From Nesterenkonia sandarakina (GTDB lineage Bacteria; Actinomycetota; Actinomycetes; Actinomycetales; Micrococcaceae): a DNA stretch of 64,000 bases. The position numbers were made by a program, and so were the translations under genes. The notes beneath the pieces were generated by a model. The model saw nothing but the letters and a program-made list of their open reading frames with translations. It made no database searches and was not told the DNA's origin. The DNA is taken from positions 558,001-622,000 of the forward strand of contig NZ_JACCFQ010000001.1 in the NCBI RefSeq assembly GCF_013410215.1, written 5' to 3'. This document shows, one piece after another, positions 52,649 through 63,140 of the stretch. Position 1 is the stretch's first letter; every line of letters starts with the position of its first letter.

Positions 52649-53135
52649 GATGGGCCAGGAAGGGCATCCAGACCTCGCGCGGCGCCTCGAGCTCCACCGG
52701 CATCCAGACATGGTGCAGCGGCGCCGCCGGCGTGATGCTCAACATCCAGCCGAGCTCGTCGAGGGTCTTGCTGCCTTTGCGCGCATTGCAGGCTCCGCAG
52801 CAGGCCACCAGGTTCTCCCAGCTGGAGTCGCCTCCGCGGGCCCGCGGAATCACATGGTCCACGGTGGCGGCGGGGCGCTGGCAATAGGTGCACGTGCGGC
52901 CGTCGCGGCGCAGGATGCTGCGTCGCGAGGGGGCGGCCGGGCGCCGTCGTGCGACCCTGACGTAGTGATGGAGCAGGATCACCGCCGGGCGCGGGACCAT
53001 CGCCGTGGGCGTGGCGATCGGAGTGAGGTCCTCAGCGAGCACGCTGGCCTTGCCGTGCATCACCAGCACGGCGGCGCGGCGTGAGGTGACCACGCTCAGC
53101 GGCTCATAGCCTGCGTTGAGCACCAGTGTGCGCAT
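52635..53135 (-). CDS. HNH endonuclease family protein
   Basis: 166 aa. MRTLVLNAGYEPLSVVTSRRA start and CTYCQRPAATVDHVIPRARGG with NLVACCGACNARKGSKT are the classic actinobacterial HNH of the 5-methylcytosine/McrA-like fold. Found beside housekeeping genes in many relatives; activity unknown. Confidence 0.9.
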   Translation of the reverse strand: MRTLVLNAGYEPLSVVTSRRAAVLVMHGKASVLAEDLTPIATPTAMVPRPAVILLHHYVRVARRRPAAPSRRSILRRDGRTCTYCQRPAATVDHVIPRARGGDSSWENLVACCGACNARKGSKTLDELGWMLSITPAAPLHHVWMPVELEAPREVWMPFLAHRATH

Positions 53136-53308
53136 ATCGGGGCTCCCGTGCGTTCACCCCTGCTCGTCGAGCTGCCGATGCATGCGCCTCAGGGCGCTTC
53201 TCGGCGCGGTCCTCACAGGGTTCCACAGCGTTCTGCTCTGCCTGTACAGGCTCAATATAGACGGTGCGCTCGATGATGCCCACTTGATGACATCGCATCT
53301 GGCGACAC

Positions 53309-53353
53309 AAAAGCCGCAGGGCACGATCCCGGTGATGGATCGCGCCCTGCGGC
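53309..53353 (-). terminator. Rho-independent terminator of the NlpC/P60 gene
   Basis: GCCGCAGGGC (53313-53322) pairs with GCCCTGCGGC (53344-53353), with GATC-rich inner pairing. On the minus strand it is followed by TTTTG. The rest of the 252-bp gap up to 53387 shows nothing else. Confidence 0.88.
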
Positions 53354-53387
53354 CGAGGTGTCTCTTACCGCCGAGGCGGAAGAAGCA

Positions 53388-54392
53388 TCAGTTGACGCTG
53401 AGGTACATGGTGTTGGACCAGTACGGAGAGTTCAGCGGGTACTGCACGGTGCCGACGCGGGGGTTGTTCGCGCCGATCAGCTGGCCGTTGCCCACGTAGA
53501 TCGCGGCGTGGCTGCCACCGTTCTGGATGACGATGTCGCCCGGGGAGGGCGAGGAGACCTGGCGCAGCGAGCCCATCATGGCGTAAGTGCTGCGGGGCAC
53601 GTCGATGCCGGCCTGGCCGTAGGCCCAGTTGATGAACCCGGAGCAGTCCCAGCCGGCGGGAGTGGTGCCGCCGAAGGAGTAGGGGTTGCCGAGGCCGGCG
53701 TAGGCTGCGCCCACCACCGAGCCGTTGCCGCCGCCGGAGGAGGCCGGAGCCTGATCCTGCGAAGAGGAGGTGGAGGCGACCTGGGTGTTGCCCTGGGACT
53801 GCTGGCTGGTCTCGGCCTGCTGAGTCTGCTGGCCGGTGTTCTGCTGCTGACCGGTGCTCTGCTGCTGACCGGTGCTCTGCTGCTGGCCGGTGCTCTGCTG
53901 CTGGCTGGTGCTCTGCTGCTGGGGCTGCGCGGGGGCGCTGGCCTGCACGGCCTCCTGCTGGGGCGCCTCTGCGGCCTGCTGCACGGGAGCTTCCGGCTCT
54001 GCCTGCGGTGCGGCGGGAGCGGTCTGGACCTCTTCCACCACGGGAGCGGGCTCCGGTGCGGGCTCCGGCTCGGGAGCCGGGGTAGAGGTCACCACGGGAC
54101 GGTCGAAGGAGAGCTGCACGTCCTGCGCGGCGGTCACTGCCACCGAGGAGGTGGTGCTGGCGCGCTCCACGCTGAGACCGGACGCGGTCACGTCCAGGGT
54201 GGTGACCTCGGGGGTCTCGATGTCGGTGCCGGCGTTCGCGGCAACTCCCGAGGAGATCACGAGGCCGGAGGCGGCGACGGCGACTGCCGCGCCTCGTCCG
54301 ACGGTGCCGGCGTTGGATGCCACGGCCTGTGCCAATGACGGCTTGGCCTGGCGGCGCCGGTCACGGCGCGAGACGAAAGTCATGTCTGTCAC
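53388..54392 (-). CDS. NlpC/P60 peptidoglycan hydrolase with Gln-rich linker
   Basis: 334 aa. Basic start then an Ala-rich signal/anchor (about 28-54), a Pro/Glu-rich and then Gln/Ser/Thr-rich linker (about 105-205, with STGQQ-type repeats), and a C-terminal NlpC/P60 domain: catalytic Cys in WDCSGFINWAYGQ, His in GGSHAAIYVGNG, then a polar residue in the last strand. Cleaves peptidoglycan cross-bridges outside the cell. GTG 54392 or ATG 54383 start. Confidence 0.92.
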   Translation of the reverse strand: MTDMTFVSRRDRRRQAKPSLAQAVASNAGTVGRGAAVAVAASGLVISSGVAANAGTDIETPEVTTLDVTASGLSVERASTTSSVAVTAAQDVQLSFDRPVVTSTPAPEPEPAPEPAPVVEEVQTAPAAPQAEPEAPVQQAAEAPQQEAVQASAPAQPQQQSTSQQQSTGQQQSTGQQQSTGQQQNTGQQTQQAETSQQSQGNTQVASTSSSQDQAPASSGGGNGSVVGAAYAGLGNPYSFGGTTPAGWDCSGFINWAYGQAGIDVPRSTYAMMGSLRQVSSPSPGDIVIQNGGSHAAIYVGNGQLIGANNPRVGTVQYPLNSPYWSNTMYLSVN

Positions 54393-54597
54393 TTCTCTGG
54401 AAACCTCTCCCTGTAGTTGTGGGGCCGCCTACGTGAAGTGCGAGCCGGGAAGCTCACGTTCTTCAGGTCCTGATCGACCGCGATGCCCCACACCCTGCCG
54501 TGCGGTAGTTTTCGTGGAACGGCTCCGGTCAGCGGCAGGAGAAGATCTGACCAGAGGGGCTGCGACTTCGGACATCGGCCGCAAGCACGAGTAAGAC
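54393..54597 (-). promoter_or_regulatory. Long structured 5' leader of the NlpC/P60 gene (possible riboswitch)
   Basis: About 200 nt between the likely promoter and the start codon. Minus-strand stems are evident: GTGGGGC with GCCCCAC, enclosing ACGTGA with TCACGT. The end contains GTAGGCG, as in the 3' part of c-di-AMP (ydaO) riboswitches, which commonly precede NlpC/P60 or Rpf genes in actinobacteria. However, the usual GGGUGAAUC element is not clearly present, so this is a candidate only. Confidence 0.4.
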
Positions 54598-54624
54598 GTT
54601 ATAACAGATCGATAAAATTGTCAC
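54598..54624 (-). promoter_or_regulatory. Likely promoter of the NlpC/P60 gene
   Basis: On the minus strand GTGACA (54619-54624) and TATAAC (54598-54603) are 15 bp apart, in an AT-rich patch (54590-54760) otherwise lacking coding sense. The rest of the 451-bp gap to 54843 contains nothing recognised. Confidence 0.5.
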
Positions 54625-54843
54625 GCTCAGGTCACGGTCTGCGCAGAGATCTCCGCGATTCTCCTGCTTCACGGTGCCCGTCAGCAGCCAGCAGACACTG
54701 TTAGACAGACTAAAACCGCATGTCAGAGCGATTTCTAGGCAGATCACGCAAGGTATCGAACGGATCACGGATACTACGAGATCTGTGACCATGTGCGTCA
54801 TCTCACCGTGACATTGCGCGGTGCGGGCGCCCCCGGAGTCGCC

Positions 54844-55572
54844 TCAGGAGGCGGCGGCGTGCTCCACGAAGAGGTGCTGAGCGACCTCCAGCGGCAGCTC
54901 CACCTCCACGTCCTCCTCGGATCCGAGGACGACTTGGAGCATCACGTAGGCCTGGTTCACGCCACGCAGCCGCACGGCGCCGCCGGGGCGCAGGCCGGCC
55001 TCGAGCAGCTGCTCCAGGACTTCAGGCTCCATCTGGATGGACTCCGCGAGCCGCTTGAGGATCCAGAGCTGGGAGCTGCTGCCCGCCGGGTCCGCTTCGG
55101 CGGCCTGGCGCAGCGTGATCTTGGTCGGCACCGGAGGCTCCTCGTCGAAGACCACTCCGAGCTGGTCCAGACCCGGGATCGGGTTGCCGTAGGGGGATTC
55201 CACCGGAGACTGCAGGATCTCCACCAGTCGGCGCTCCACCCGCTCGCTCATCACATGCTCCCAGCGGCAGGCCTCCTCATGGATGTACTGCCACTCCAGC
55301 CCGATCACATCTGAGAGCAGCCGCTCCGCGAGACGATGCTTGCGCATCACCTGCACGGCCAGCTCGCGCCCGGAATCGGTGAACTCCAGCCGACGGTCCG
55401 AGGTGAGCACCAGCAGGCCGTCGCGCTCCATACGAGCCACGGTCTGGGACACCGTCGGACCGGAATGCTCGAGACGTTCAGCGATGCGGGCACGCAGCGG
55501 CACGATGCCCTCTTCCTCGAGGTCGAGGATGGTGCGCAGGTACATCTCAGTGGTGTCGATCAGATCGGTCAC
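54844..55572 (-). CDS. DtxR/IdeR-family metal-dependent regulator
   Basis: 242 aa from GTG 55572. N-terminal winged HTH ([37 protein letters not shown]), dimerisation/metal-binding helix with HRLAERLL and [13 protein letters not shown], and a C-terminal SH3-like/FeoA-type domain. Senses Fe2+ or Mn2+ and represses uptake genes. Divergent from serC; the 179-bp gap probably holds both promoters. Confidence 0.92.
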   Translation of the reverse strand: MTDLIDTTEMYLRTILDLEEEGIVPLRARIAERLEHSGPTVSQTVARMERDGLLVLTSDRRLEFTDSGRELAVQVMRKHRLAERLLSDVIGLEWQYIHEEACRWEHVMSERVERRLVEILQSPVESPYGNPIPGLDQLGVVFDEEPPVPTKITLRQAAEADPAGSSSQLWILKRLAESIQMEPEVLEQLLEAGLRPGGAVRLRGVNQAYVMLQVVLGSEEDVEVELPLEVAQHLFVEHAAAS

Positions 55573-55607
55573 GTATGACTCACTCTCCTGCGCCGCGCAC
55601 TTGATAA

Positions 55608-56867
<1,260 letters not shown>

Positions 56868-56961
56868 GCCAACGGGGCCGGGCGCCTGGGCTGCTCCAGG
56901 ACCGGATCGGGCTCGAGCAGCCCAGGGCCGGAATGGAGCAGCTCCGCGCTCAGCCAGCGCT

Positions 56962-57054
56962 GGATCAGCTCCGCGTCCGGTTGAGGCCGGAGCGGGTCCG
57001 CGCCCGGTTCAGGCTGGAGCGGGTCCGCGCCCGGTTGAGGCCGGATCAGCTCCG
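56962..57054. repeat. 27-bp tandem repeats
   Basis: Units at 56979-57005 and 57006-57032 (three differences), plus partial copies before and after. They lie between the convergent serC and DUF3027 genes, just reaching the latter's stop. Confidence 0.8.
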
Positions 57055-57495
57055 TTCGGAGTCGGCCTGCTCAGCCTGGTGGGCCTGCTTCTCCTCGTCG
57101 TTCATCCGCTCCAGCCACGGGACCCATGGGGGCGCGATCAGCGCCTGATCCCCAGGCAGCAGACCGATCTCGCAGACCGTGACCTTCTTGGCGCGAGGCG
57201 CTCGGGCCACGGTGACGAACCATTCCCAGCCCCGGTATCCGGGCTTGTCCGCGGCGAAGCGGTGCGTGAGCAGCCGATCCTCCTCTGCGCTGACCCCGAG
57301 GTGGTCCCCCACCTGTTCGGGGGCGGCGATCTCGTGGAGCGCCTCATGGGCAAGCTCCACGGCCGCCGAGAGCACCGGGTCCACCTTCGGCTTCCCGGGG
57401 CGCCGCTTGCGCGCCACCGGCTCTGCGGGTGCAGGCGTGGCGGGCGCATCGGTCGACCCCGAGCCGGACTGCTCAGGGCTGGACTGTTCACTCAT
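57046..57495 (-). CDS. DUF3027 protein
   Basis: 149 aa. A disordered Ser/Pro/Ala start, then a compact domain with GWEWFVTVARAPRAKKVTVCEIGLL split at the usual place and APPWVPWLERM, typical of DUF3027. Overlaps the cold-shock protein stop by one base, so the two are co-translated; the pair is conserved in actinobacteria. Function unknown. Confidence 0.88.
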   Translation of the reverse strand: MSEQSSPEQSGSGSTDAPATPAPAEPVARKRRPGKPKVDPVLSAAVELAHEALHEIAAPEQVGDHLGVSAEEDRLLTHRFAADKPGYRGWEWFVTVARAPRAKKVTVCEIGLLPGDQALIAPPWVPWLERMNDEEKQAHQAEQADSERS

Positions 57496-57878
57496 CAGGC
57501 ATCAAACTCATCGGCCACGCGACGCAGCATGGCGGCGATCTTCTTCGACTGCGCGGTCTGCGGGTAGTGCCCGTTGCGCAGCGCTCCGGTGGAGTTGTCC
57601 AAGACGTTCACCAGGTCCTGGACCAGCTCCGCCATCTCATCGGCGGGCTTGCGCGTAGCACGGGCCACGGAGGGGGCCTCCTCGAGCAGGCGCACGGAAA
57701 GCGCCTGCTTGCCCCGTCTGCCGTCGGCGATCCCGTATTCCATGCGAGCGCCTGCTTTGACGCTGGGCACTCCCGCCGGCAGGGCCGAAGAGTGCAGGAA
57801 CACTTCCTGGCCGTCATCTGAAGTCAGGAATCCGAAGCCCTTCTCGGCGTCGAACCACTTCACTTTCCCGGTTGGCAC
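57495..57878 (-). CDS. Cold-shock-domain protein with helical C-terminus
   Basis: 127 aa. CSD at 1-67 (GKVKWFDAEKGFGFL, VFLHSSAL), then ~60 residues of helix (ELVQDLVNVLDN, then SKKIAAMLRRVADE). The tail distinguishes it from ordinary CspA proteins. ATG 57878; divergent from the small membrane protein with about 125 bp between. Confidence 0.9.
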   Translation of the reverse strand: MPTGKVKWFDAEKGFGFLTSDDGQEVFLHSSALPAGVPSVKAGARMEYGIADGRRGKQALSVRLLEEAPSVARATRKPADEMAELVQDLVNVLDNSTGALRNGHYPQTAQSKKIAAMLRRVADEFDA

Positions 57879-58003
57879 GGTGTTCTTACCTCATGAATCG
57901 CTGTAGACGGATGCTGATGATCAAGGCCTCTAGAGTACCGCCGTCCACGCCTGAGCCCGAACTTCGGCCCCGGACTCACAGGCCCGCGCGCTAGAATCGG
58001 GAC

Positions 58004-58270
58004 ATGTCCCCAACCACGACCGCCGTTCACGGCTCGGATCGGCGCCGCACTTCCCGCCCCGGTCAGGCGCTGCTGTGGTCAGGAGTGGTGATCACCGCAC
58101 TCTCCGGGATCGCGCTGCTGGTGATCCTGAGCCTGTACTTCATGCAGGCCGATCCGCATCCTGTGTTCTACGGCCTCGCCCTGTGGGGCTTCCCGCTGGG
58201 ATTCGCGCTGCTGGTCGGCTTCCTGCTGTTCTCGGTGAATCGGCGCCGCCGCGGCACCGGCATCGGCTGA
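58004..58270 (+). CDS. Small two-helix membrane protein
   Basis: 88 aa. A basic 20-residue start, helices about 22-45 and 52-76, and a basic tail. Just upstream of the helicase-associated gene (1 bp apart), so probably co-transcribed. Not recognised beyond its layout. Confidence 0.7.
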   Translation: MSPTTTAVHGSDRRRTSRPGQALLWSGVVITALSGIALLVILSLYFMQADPHPVFYGLALWGFPLGFALLVGFLLFSVNRRRRGTGIG

Positions 58271-58271
58271 A

Positions 58272-60590
58272 GTGTCGCTGCTCAGCCTGGAAGCTCTGCT
58301 GGAGCGCCTCGAGACCTGGGACCAGGATCGACTGGCCGCACTGCTGCGACTGCGCCCGGACCTGCTGCAGCCCAGCCCCGGGGATCTCACCACCCTGTCT
58401 GTCCGGGCCGGCTCCGAGTCCAGCATCCGCCAGCACCTGCAGCGCCTGGACGCACCGACGCTGCGCGCGGCCACCGAACTCTCGCGCGCGGCGACGCAGT
58501 CAGCGTCTGAGGCCGAGGTGGCCCCGGCCGAGCGCGCCGCACTGGACGCCGCAGGACTGTTCTTCGACGAGCCCGCAGCGCCCGAGGGCGCAGGCGAATC
58601 CGCCGGGCACTCCGTCCCTCATGCCTCTGAGTCGGCAGAGGTGGCGACCCCGGCGCGGGTGCCACACATCATCGACTCCCTGCTGGCGCACCTGCCGCAG
58701 CTCACCGACAACCTCGTCGCGCAGAGCCCCGCCGCACCGTCCCCGGCCGGAAGCTCGACCGGGGTCTCCGCCGCCGTGCTTGAGAACGCCTCCCTGGCAG
58801 CGATCTCGGAGCTGCTCGACGACGTGGCGGAGCTGCTCTCACTGCTCGCCGACTCCCCCGCCGCGACCCTGCGCACCGGCGGGGTGGGCATGCGTGAGCT
58901 GCGGAGGATCGCCGCGACGTCTGCCCGCTGGGGGGCTCCCAGCTCTGGGCAGCGCGGACGCCCCAGCTCCAGCCTCGGAGCCGGTGCGGGAAGCGATGCC
59001 GGCGTCGGTGAGATCGGATGGCTCTTGGAGCTCCTGGCCGCATCCGGACTCATCGAGCTCACCGACGCTCAGGCCTGGTCCCCGACCCGGCTGGCTGAGC
59101 AGTTCAGCGCCGCGGCGCGGCACCATCAGCACCAGCTGCTGGTCTCCGGGTGGCTGCTGGCGCCGCGCGCGCCGATGCTGCTGCGCGAACCGCACCCCAC
59201 GAGCCGGATCGCCCCGACCCTGGGGTTGGACCGGCAGCGCGGAGATGCCGAACGGCTGCGCCGGACGCTGCTGAGCACCGCCGGGACGCTCAGCGCAGAG
59301 GCCGCCGATCCGGGGGCGGTCCTCTACGCGCTGAACCTGCCCGAGGATGATCTCCCCGGACCCGATGCGCTCAGCGGCACGCTGCCGCAACGACTCCAGT
59401 GGGAGCGCCCGCTGATGAGCGCGCGCGTGGCCCACCTGATGCCGTGGCTGGTGCGCGAGGCCGAACGCCTGGGCCTCTTCGCCGTCGGCGCCCTCAGCCT
59501 CGCAGGAGCCGCGCTGCTCAAGGGCGCAGCAGCGGATGGCTCTGCAGAGGGTGCGGCGCGGGAGGCACCCGCGCCACTACCACCGATGACCGGATCGGAC
59601 TGGCGAGCGGGGCTGAACAGGCTCGCCGAGCAGCTGGCCTCTGCCATGCCGGCCCAGGTGGACACGATCCTGCTGCAATCGGATCTCACAGCGATCGCCA
59701 CCGGTGCGCTCTCCCCCGCCAGTGCCGCGGCGCTGGCGGACTTCGGTGAACGTGAGGGACACGGCTCGGTGCCGACCTTCCGATTCAGCCCCGATTCGCT
59801 GCACCGCGGGCTCGGCAGAGGATGGACCGAAGCGGAGATCCTTGACTGGCTTCAGACGCACAGCCTCACCGATGTGCCCGCCCCGCTGCGGACCCAGATC
59901 CAGGACGCCGCCCGCACCTGGCGCGGGGTCCTGATCGGTGAGGCCGGCGCCTGGCTGCGCGTCTCGGATCCCGCGCAGCGCGAAGCCCTGCTCGAGGACC
60001 CGGTGCTGCGCGAACTCGGACTGCGCGTGATCAGCGAGGACACCATGATCTGCCGCGCCTCCCCGGCCGCACTTCACAAGGCCCTGCAGGAGGCGGGATT
60101 CAACACCGCACGCGAGACCCCGACCGACCCCGGCCCGACCCGAGGCGGATCCCCCGCGGCCCCCGCGCAGCACACCGCCTCCTGGTCGCTGGAGGCCTCC
60201 CCCTGGGAGCAGTCCCCGGTGCACAGCAGCAGTGCAGAACCCGGCCAGGTGGACGAGTCGCTGGTGCACTCCACCGCCGCCGCGCTGCTCAAGGCCGGAC
60301 GCGCCGCGCCCTCCTCCTCCGCCTCAGCCGCCGCCCAGGACGTCATCGGGGTCCTGCGCTCGGCGCTGGCCGCGCGGCGCGAGGTGCGGCTGACCAGGGT
60401 CTCTCCGCAGGGCAGCACGCACCGACTCACCGGGGTTCCCACCGGGATGAACGCTGGCAGGGTCCGGATCAGGGTGCGCGAGGACGACGGTGAGGCTACG
60501 GTGATGCTGCACCGGATCGCCGCCGTCGAGGAGACCTCTGCGGCGACTGCGGCGGAGCACAGGAGCACTAGCGAGGAGAGCAATGGCTGA
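58272..60590 (+). CDS. Helicase-associated domain protein, partner of XPB
   Basis: 772 aa from GTG 58272. N-terminal helical repeats (ALLERLETWDQDRLAALL, AGSESSIRQHLQRLDAPTL) and a C-terminal domain with VDTILLQSDLTAIATG resemble the Helicase_C_3/XPB-Ssl2-like domain that always precedes XPB in actinobacteria. No Walker motifs, so it is a non-catalytic partner. Overlaps xpb by 8 bp. Confidence 0.88.
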   Translation: MSLLSLEALLERLETWDQDRLAALLRLRPDLLQPSPGDLTTLSVRAGSESSIRQHLQRLDAPTLRAATELSRAATQSASEAEVAPAERAALDAAGLFFDEPAAPEGAGESAGHSVPHASESAEVATPARVPHIIDSLLAHLPQLTDNLVAQSPAAPSPAGSSTGVSAAVLENASLAAISELLDDVAELLSLLADSPAATLRTGGVGMRELRRIAATSARWGAPSSGQRGRPSSSLGAGAGSDAGVGEIGWLLELLAASGLIELTDAQAWSPTRLAEQFSAAARHHQHQLLVSGWLLAPRAPMLLREPHPTSRIAPTLGLDRQRGDAERLRRTLLSTAGTLSAEAADPGAVLYALNLPEDDLPGPDALSGTLPQRLQWERPLMSARVAHLMPWLVREAERLGLFAVGALSLAGAALLKGAAADGSAEGAAREAPAPLPPMTGSDWRAGLNRLAEQLASAMPAQVDTILLQSDLTAIATGALSPASAAALADFGEREGHGSVPTFRFSPDSLHRGLGRGWTEAEILDWLQTHSLTDVPAPLRTQIQDAARTWRGVLIGEAGAWLRVSDPAQREALLEDPVLRELGLRVISEDTMICRASPAALHKALQEAGFNTARETPTDPGPTRGGSPAAPAQHTASWSLEASPWEQSPVHSSSAEPGQVDESLVHSTAAALLKAGRAAPSSSASAAAQDVIGVLRSALAARREVRLTRVSPQGSTHRLTGVPTGMNAGRVRIRVREDDGEATVMLHRIAAVEETSAATAAEHRSTSEESNG

Positions 60591-62241
60591 TGGACCGCTG
60601 ATCGTGCAGTCGGACAAGACCGTGCTGCTGGAGGTCGATCACCCGCAGGCCGACTCTGCTCGCCGGGCGGTGGGCGCCTTCGCCGACCTGGAGCGCGCGC
60701 CGGAGCATATCCACACCTACCGGATCACCCCGCTGGGGCTCTGGAACGCCCGCGCCGCCGGCTTCGACGCCGAGTACGTGGTGGACACCCTGCTGAACCA
60801 TTCCCGGTTCCCGGTGCCGCACTCGCTGCTGGTGGACATCGCCGAGACCATGAGTCGCTACGGGCGGCTGCGCCTGGAGAAGGACCCGGTGCATGGGTTG
60901 GTGCTGCGCAGCCAGGAGCCGGAGATCCTCAGCGAGGTGCTCCACTCCAAGACGCTGACCTCCCTGCTCGGTCCCGAGATCGATGAGACCACCGTGGCGG
61001 TGCACGGCCAGGCCCGCGGCGAGCTGAAGCAGCAGCTGCTGCGGCTGGGCTGGCCGGCAGAGGATCTCGCCGGTTTCGTCGACGGCACCGCTCATCCGAT
61101 CGCGCTGCGTCAGGACGGCTGGGCGCTGCGCGGGTACCAGCAAGAGGCGGTGGACAACTTCTGGCAGGCGGGCTCCGGCGTCGTCGTGCTGCCCTGTGGC
61201 GCGGGCAAGACGCTGGTGGGCGCGGCCGCGATGGCCACCTCGGGGACCATCACCCTGATCTTGGTGAACTCCACGGTCTCGGCGCGGCAGTGGAAGGACG
61301 AGCTGCTCAGGCGCACCTCGCTGACCGAGGAGGAGATCGGCGAGTACTCCGGGGCCAGGAAGCAGGTCCGCCCGGTGACCATCGCCACCTACCAGGTGCT
61401 GGCCTCCCGGCGTCATGAGCTGTTCACCCACCTGGAGCTGCTCAACGGCCACGACTGGGGACTGATCATCTACGACGAGGTCCACCTGCTGCCCGCCCCG
61501 ATCTTCCGGATGACCGCAGACCTGCAGGCCCGCCGCAGGCTCGGACTGACCGCGACCCTGGTCCGCGAGGACGGTCGGGAGCGTGAGGTGTTCTCCCTGA
61601 TCGGACCGAAACGCTATGACACGCCCTGGAAGCAGATGGAGGCTCAGGGCTGGATCGCCCCGGCGACCTGCATCGAGGTGCGCACCGACATGCCGCGCAG
61701 CCTGCGGATGGAGTACGCCTCTGCCGCGGACAAGGAGCGCCACCGGCTCGCCGCCGGGGCCGAGGTCAAGGACGCCGTCGTCGCCCGGTTGGTGGCCCGG
61801 CACCGGCACCGCGGTGAGCAGGTCCTGGTGATCGGCCAGTTCGTGGACCAGCTGCAACGCCTGGGAGAACAGCTCGGTGCCCCGGTGCTCACCGGCTCCG
61901 CCTCCGTCGCCGCACGCCAGAAGCAGTTCGACGCCTTCCGCGCCGGCGAGCTCGAGGTGCTCGTGGTCTCAAAGATCGCGAACTTCTCCATCGACCTGCC
62001 CCAGGCCTCGGTGGCGATCCAGGTCTCGGGAACCTTCGGGTCCCGGCAGGAGGAGGCACAGCGCCTGGGTCGGCTGCTGCGCCCCGGTGAGTCCGCCGAC
62101 GGCGAGGACCCCAAGCGCGCGCACTTCTACTCCGTGGTCACCCGCGACACCGTGGACATGGAGTACGCGGCCAAGCGCCAACGGTTCCTCTCCGAGCAGG
62201 GTTACGGGTACTCCATCCTGGACGCCGAAGACATCGTCTGA
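60583..62241 (+). CDS. XPB-type DNA repair helicase
   Basis: 552 aa superfamily 2 3'-5' helicase. PLIVQSDKTVLLEVDHP start, Walker A LPCGAGKTLVGAA, DEVH in IYDEVHLLPAP, TATLVREDG (motif III), and C-terminal VVSKIANFSIDLP and RLGRLLRPG (motif VI). Bacterial XPB unwinds damaged DNA; the preceding gene is its usual companion. Confidence 0.93.
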   Translation: MADGPLIVQSDKTVLLEVDHPQADSARRAVGAFADLERAPEHIHTYRITPLGLWNARAAGFDAEYVVDTLLNHSRFPVPHSLLVDIAETMSRYGRLRLEKDPVHGLVLRSQEPEILSEVLHSKTLTSLLGPEIDETTVAVHGQARGELKQQLLRLGWPAEDLAGFVDGTAHPIALRQDGWALRGYQQEAVDNFWQAGSGVVVLPCGAGKTLVGAAAMATSGTITLILVNSTVSARQWKDELLRRTSLTEEEIGEYSGARKQVRPVTIATYQVLASRRHELFTHLELLNGHDWGLIIYDEVHLLPAPIFRMTADLQARRRLGLTATLVREDGREREVFSLIGPKRYDTPWKQMEAQGWIAPATCIEVRTDMPRSLRMEYASAADKERHRLAAGAEVKDAVVARLVARHRHRGEQVLVIGQFVDQLQRLGEQLGAPVLTGSASVAARQKQFDAFRAGELEVLVVSKIANFSIDLPQASVAIQVSGTFGSRQEEAQRLGRLLRPGESADGEDPKRAHFYSVVTRDTVDMEYAAKRQRFLSEQGYGYSILDAEDIV

Positions 62242-62350
62242 GCACCCCGGGCAGCCGTGGCGCGTCCCCACCGCAGGCATGGACCGATGCGTCACCGCGC
62301 AGCCAGGTAACGTCCAGCGAGTTTCCAGGAGTGAGGAGCATCCTGGACGG

Positions 62351-63079
62351 GTGAGTGAGAAAACCCCTGAAGCCAAGCTGCTCGTCGTCGACGACGAGCC
62401 CAACATCCGCGAGCTGTTGGCCACCTCGCTGCGGTTCGCGGGATTCGAGGTCGCCGCGGCCGGCAACGGTCGAGAGGCGCTGGAGATCGCCGAGGAGTTC
62501 CAGCCCGACCTCGCCGTCCTGGACGTGATGCTCCCAGACATGGACGGCTTCACCGTCACCCGCCGGCTGCGCGCCGCGGGGAAACACTTCCCGGTGCTCT
62601 TCCTCACCGCTCGCGACGACACCGATGACAAGATCACGGGTCTCACCGTGGGCGGGGACGACTACGTCACCAAGCCCTTCTCCCTGGATGAGGTGGTCGC
62701 CCGGATCCGGGCCGTGCTGCGCCGGACCGCTCCGTTCGAGGACGAGGACGCCGTGATCATGGTCGACAACCTCGAGCTCGACGACGACGCCCACGAGGTC
62801 CGTCGCGGAGGTGAGATGGTGGAGCTCTCCCCCACCGAGTTCAAGCTGTTGCGCTACCTGATGATGAACCCCAACCGGGTGCTCTCCAAGCAGCAGATCC
62901 TGGATCATGTCTGGGAGTACAACTTCAACGGCGACGCCTCCATCGTGGAGTCCTACATCTCCTATCTCCGCCGGAAGATCGACTCCGGCTCCGAGGGAGC
63001 TCCGATGATCCAGACCAAGCGCGGGGTCGGCTATGTGCTCCAGACCTGGGAGCGCCGGCAGCGCTCGCAGGGGCTGTAA
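62351..63079 (+). CDS. OmpR-family response regulator
   Basis: 242 aa from GTG 62351. Receiver VVDDEPNIRELL, phospho-acceptor D58 in VLDVMLPDMDG, LTARDD and KPFSLDEV; winged-helix C-domain with SPTEFKLLRYLMMN and YISYLRRKI. Pairs with the kinase 62 bp downstream. Resembles the TcrX/MprA-like pairs of actinobacteria; signal unknown. Confidence 0.93.
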   Translation: MSEKTPEAKLLVVDDEPNIRELLATSLRFAGFEVAAAGNGREALEIAEEFQPDLAVLDVMLPDMDGFTVTRRLRAAGKHFPVLFLTARDDTDDKITGLTVGGDDYVTKPFSLDEVVARIRAVLRRTAPFEDEDAVIMVDNLELDDDAHEVRRGGEMVELSPTEFKLLRYLMMNPNRVLSKQQILDHVWEYNFNGDASIVESYISYLRRKIDSGSEGAPMIQTKRGVGYVLQTWERRQRSQGL

Positions 63080-63140
63080 CAGACTGCCCGGACCCGTCGC
63101 GGCCTCCACCCCGATACGCCGCTGCGCGTAAGGTCTGAGT

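Noticed and set aside
54529-54801. 90-codon minus frame in the NlpC leader/promoter region
   Set aside because: Lies across the AT-rich promoter and leader; no ribosome-binding site and cysteine-rich, random-looking sequence.
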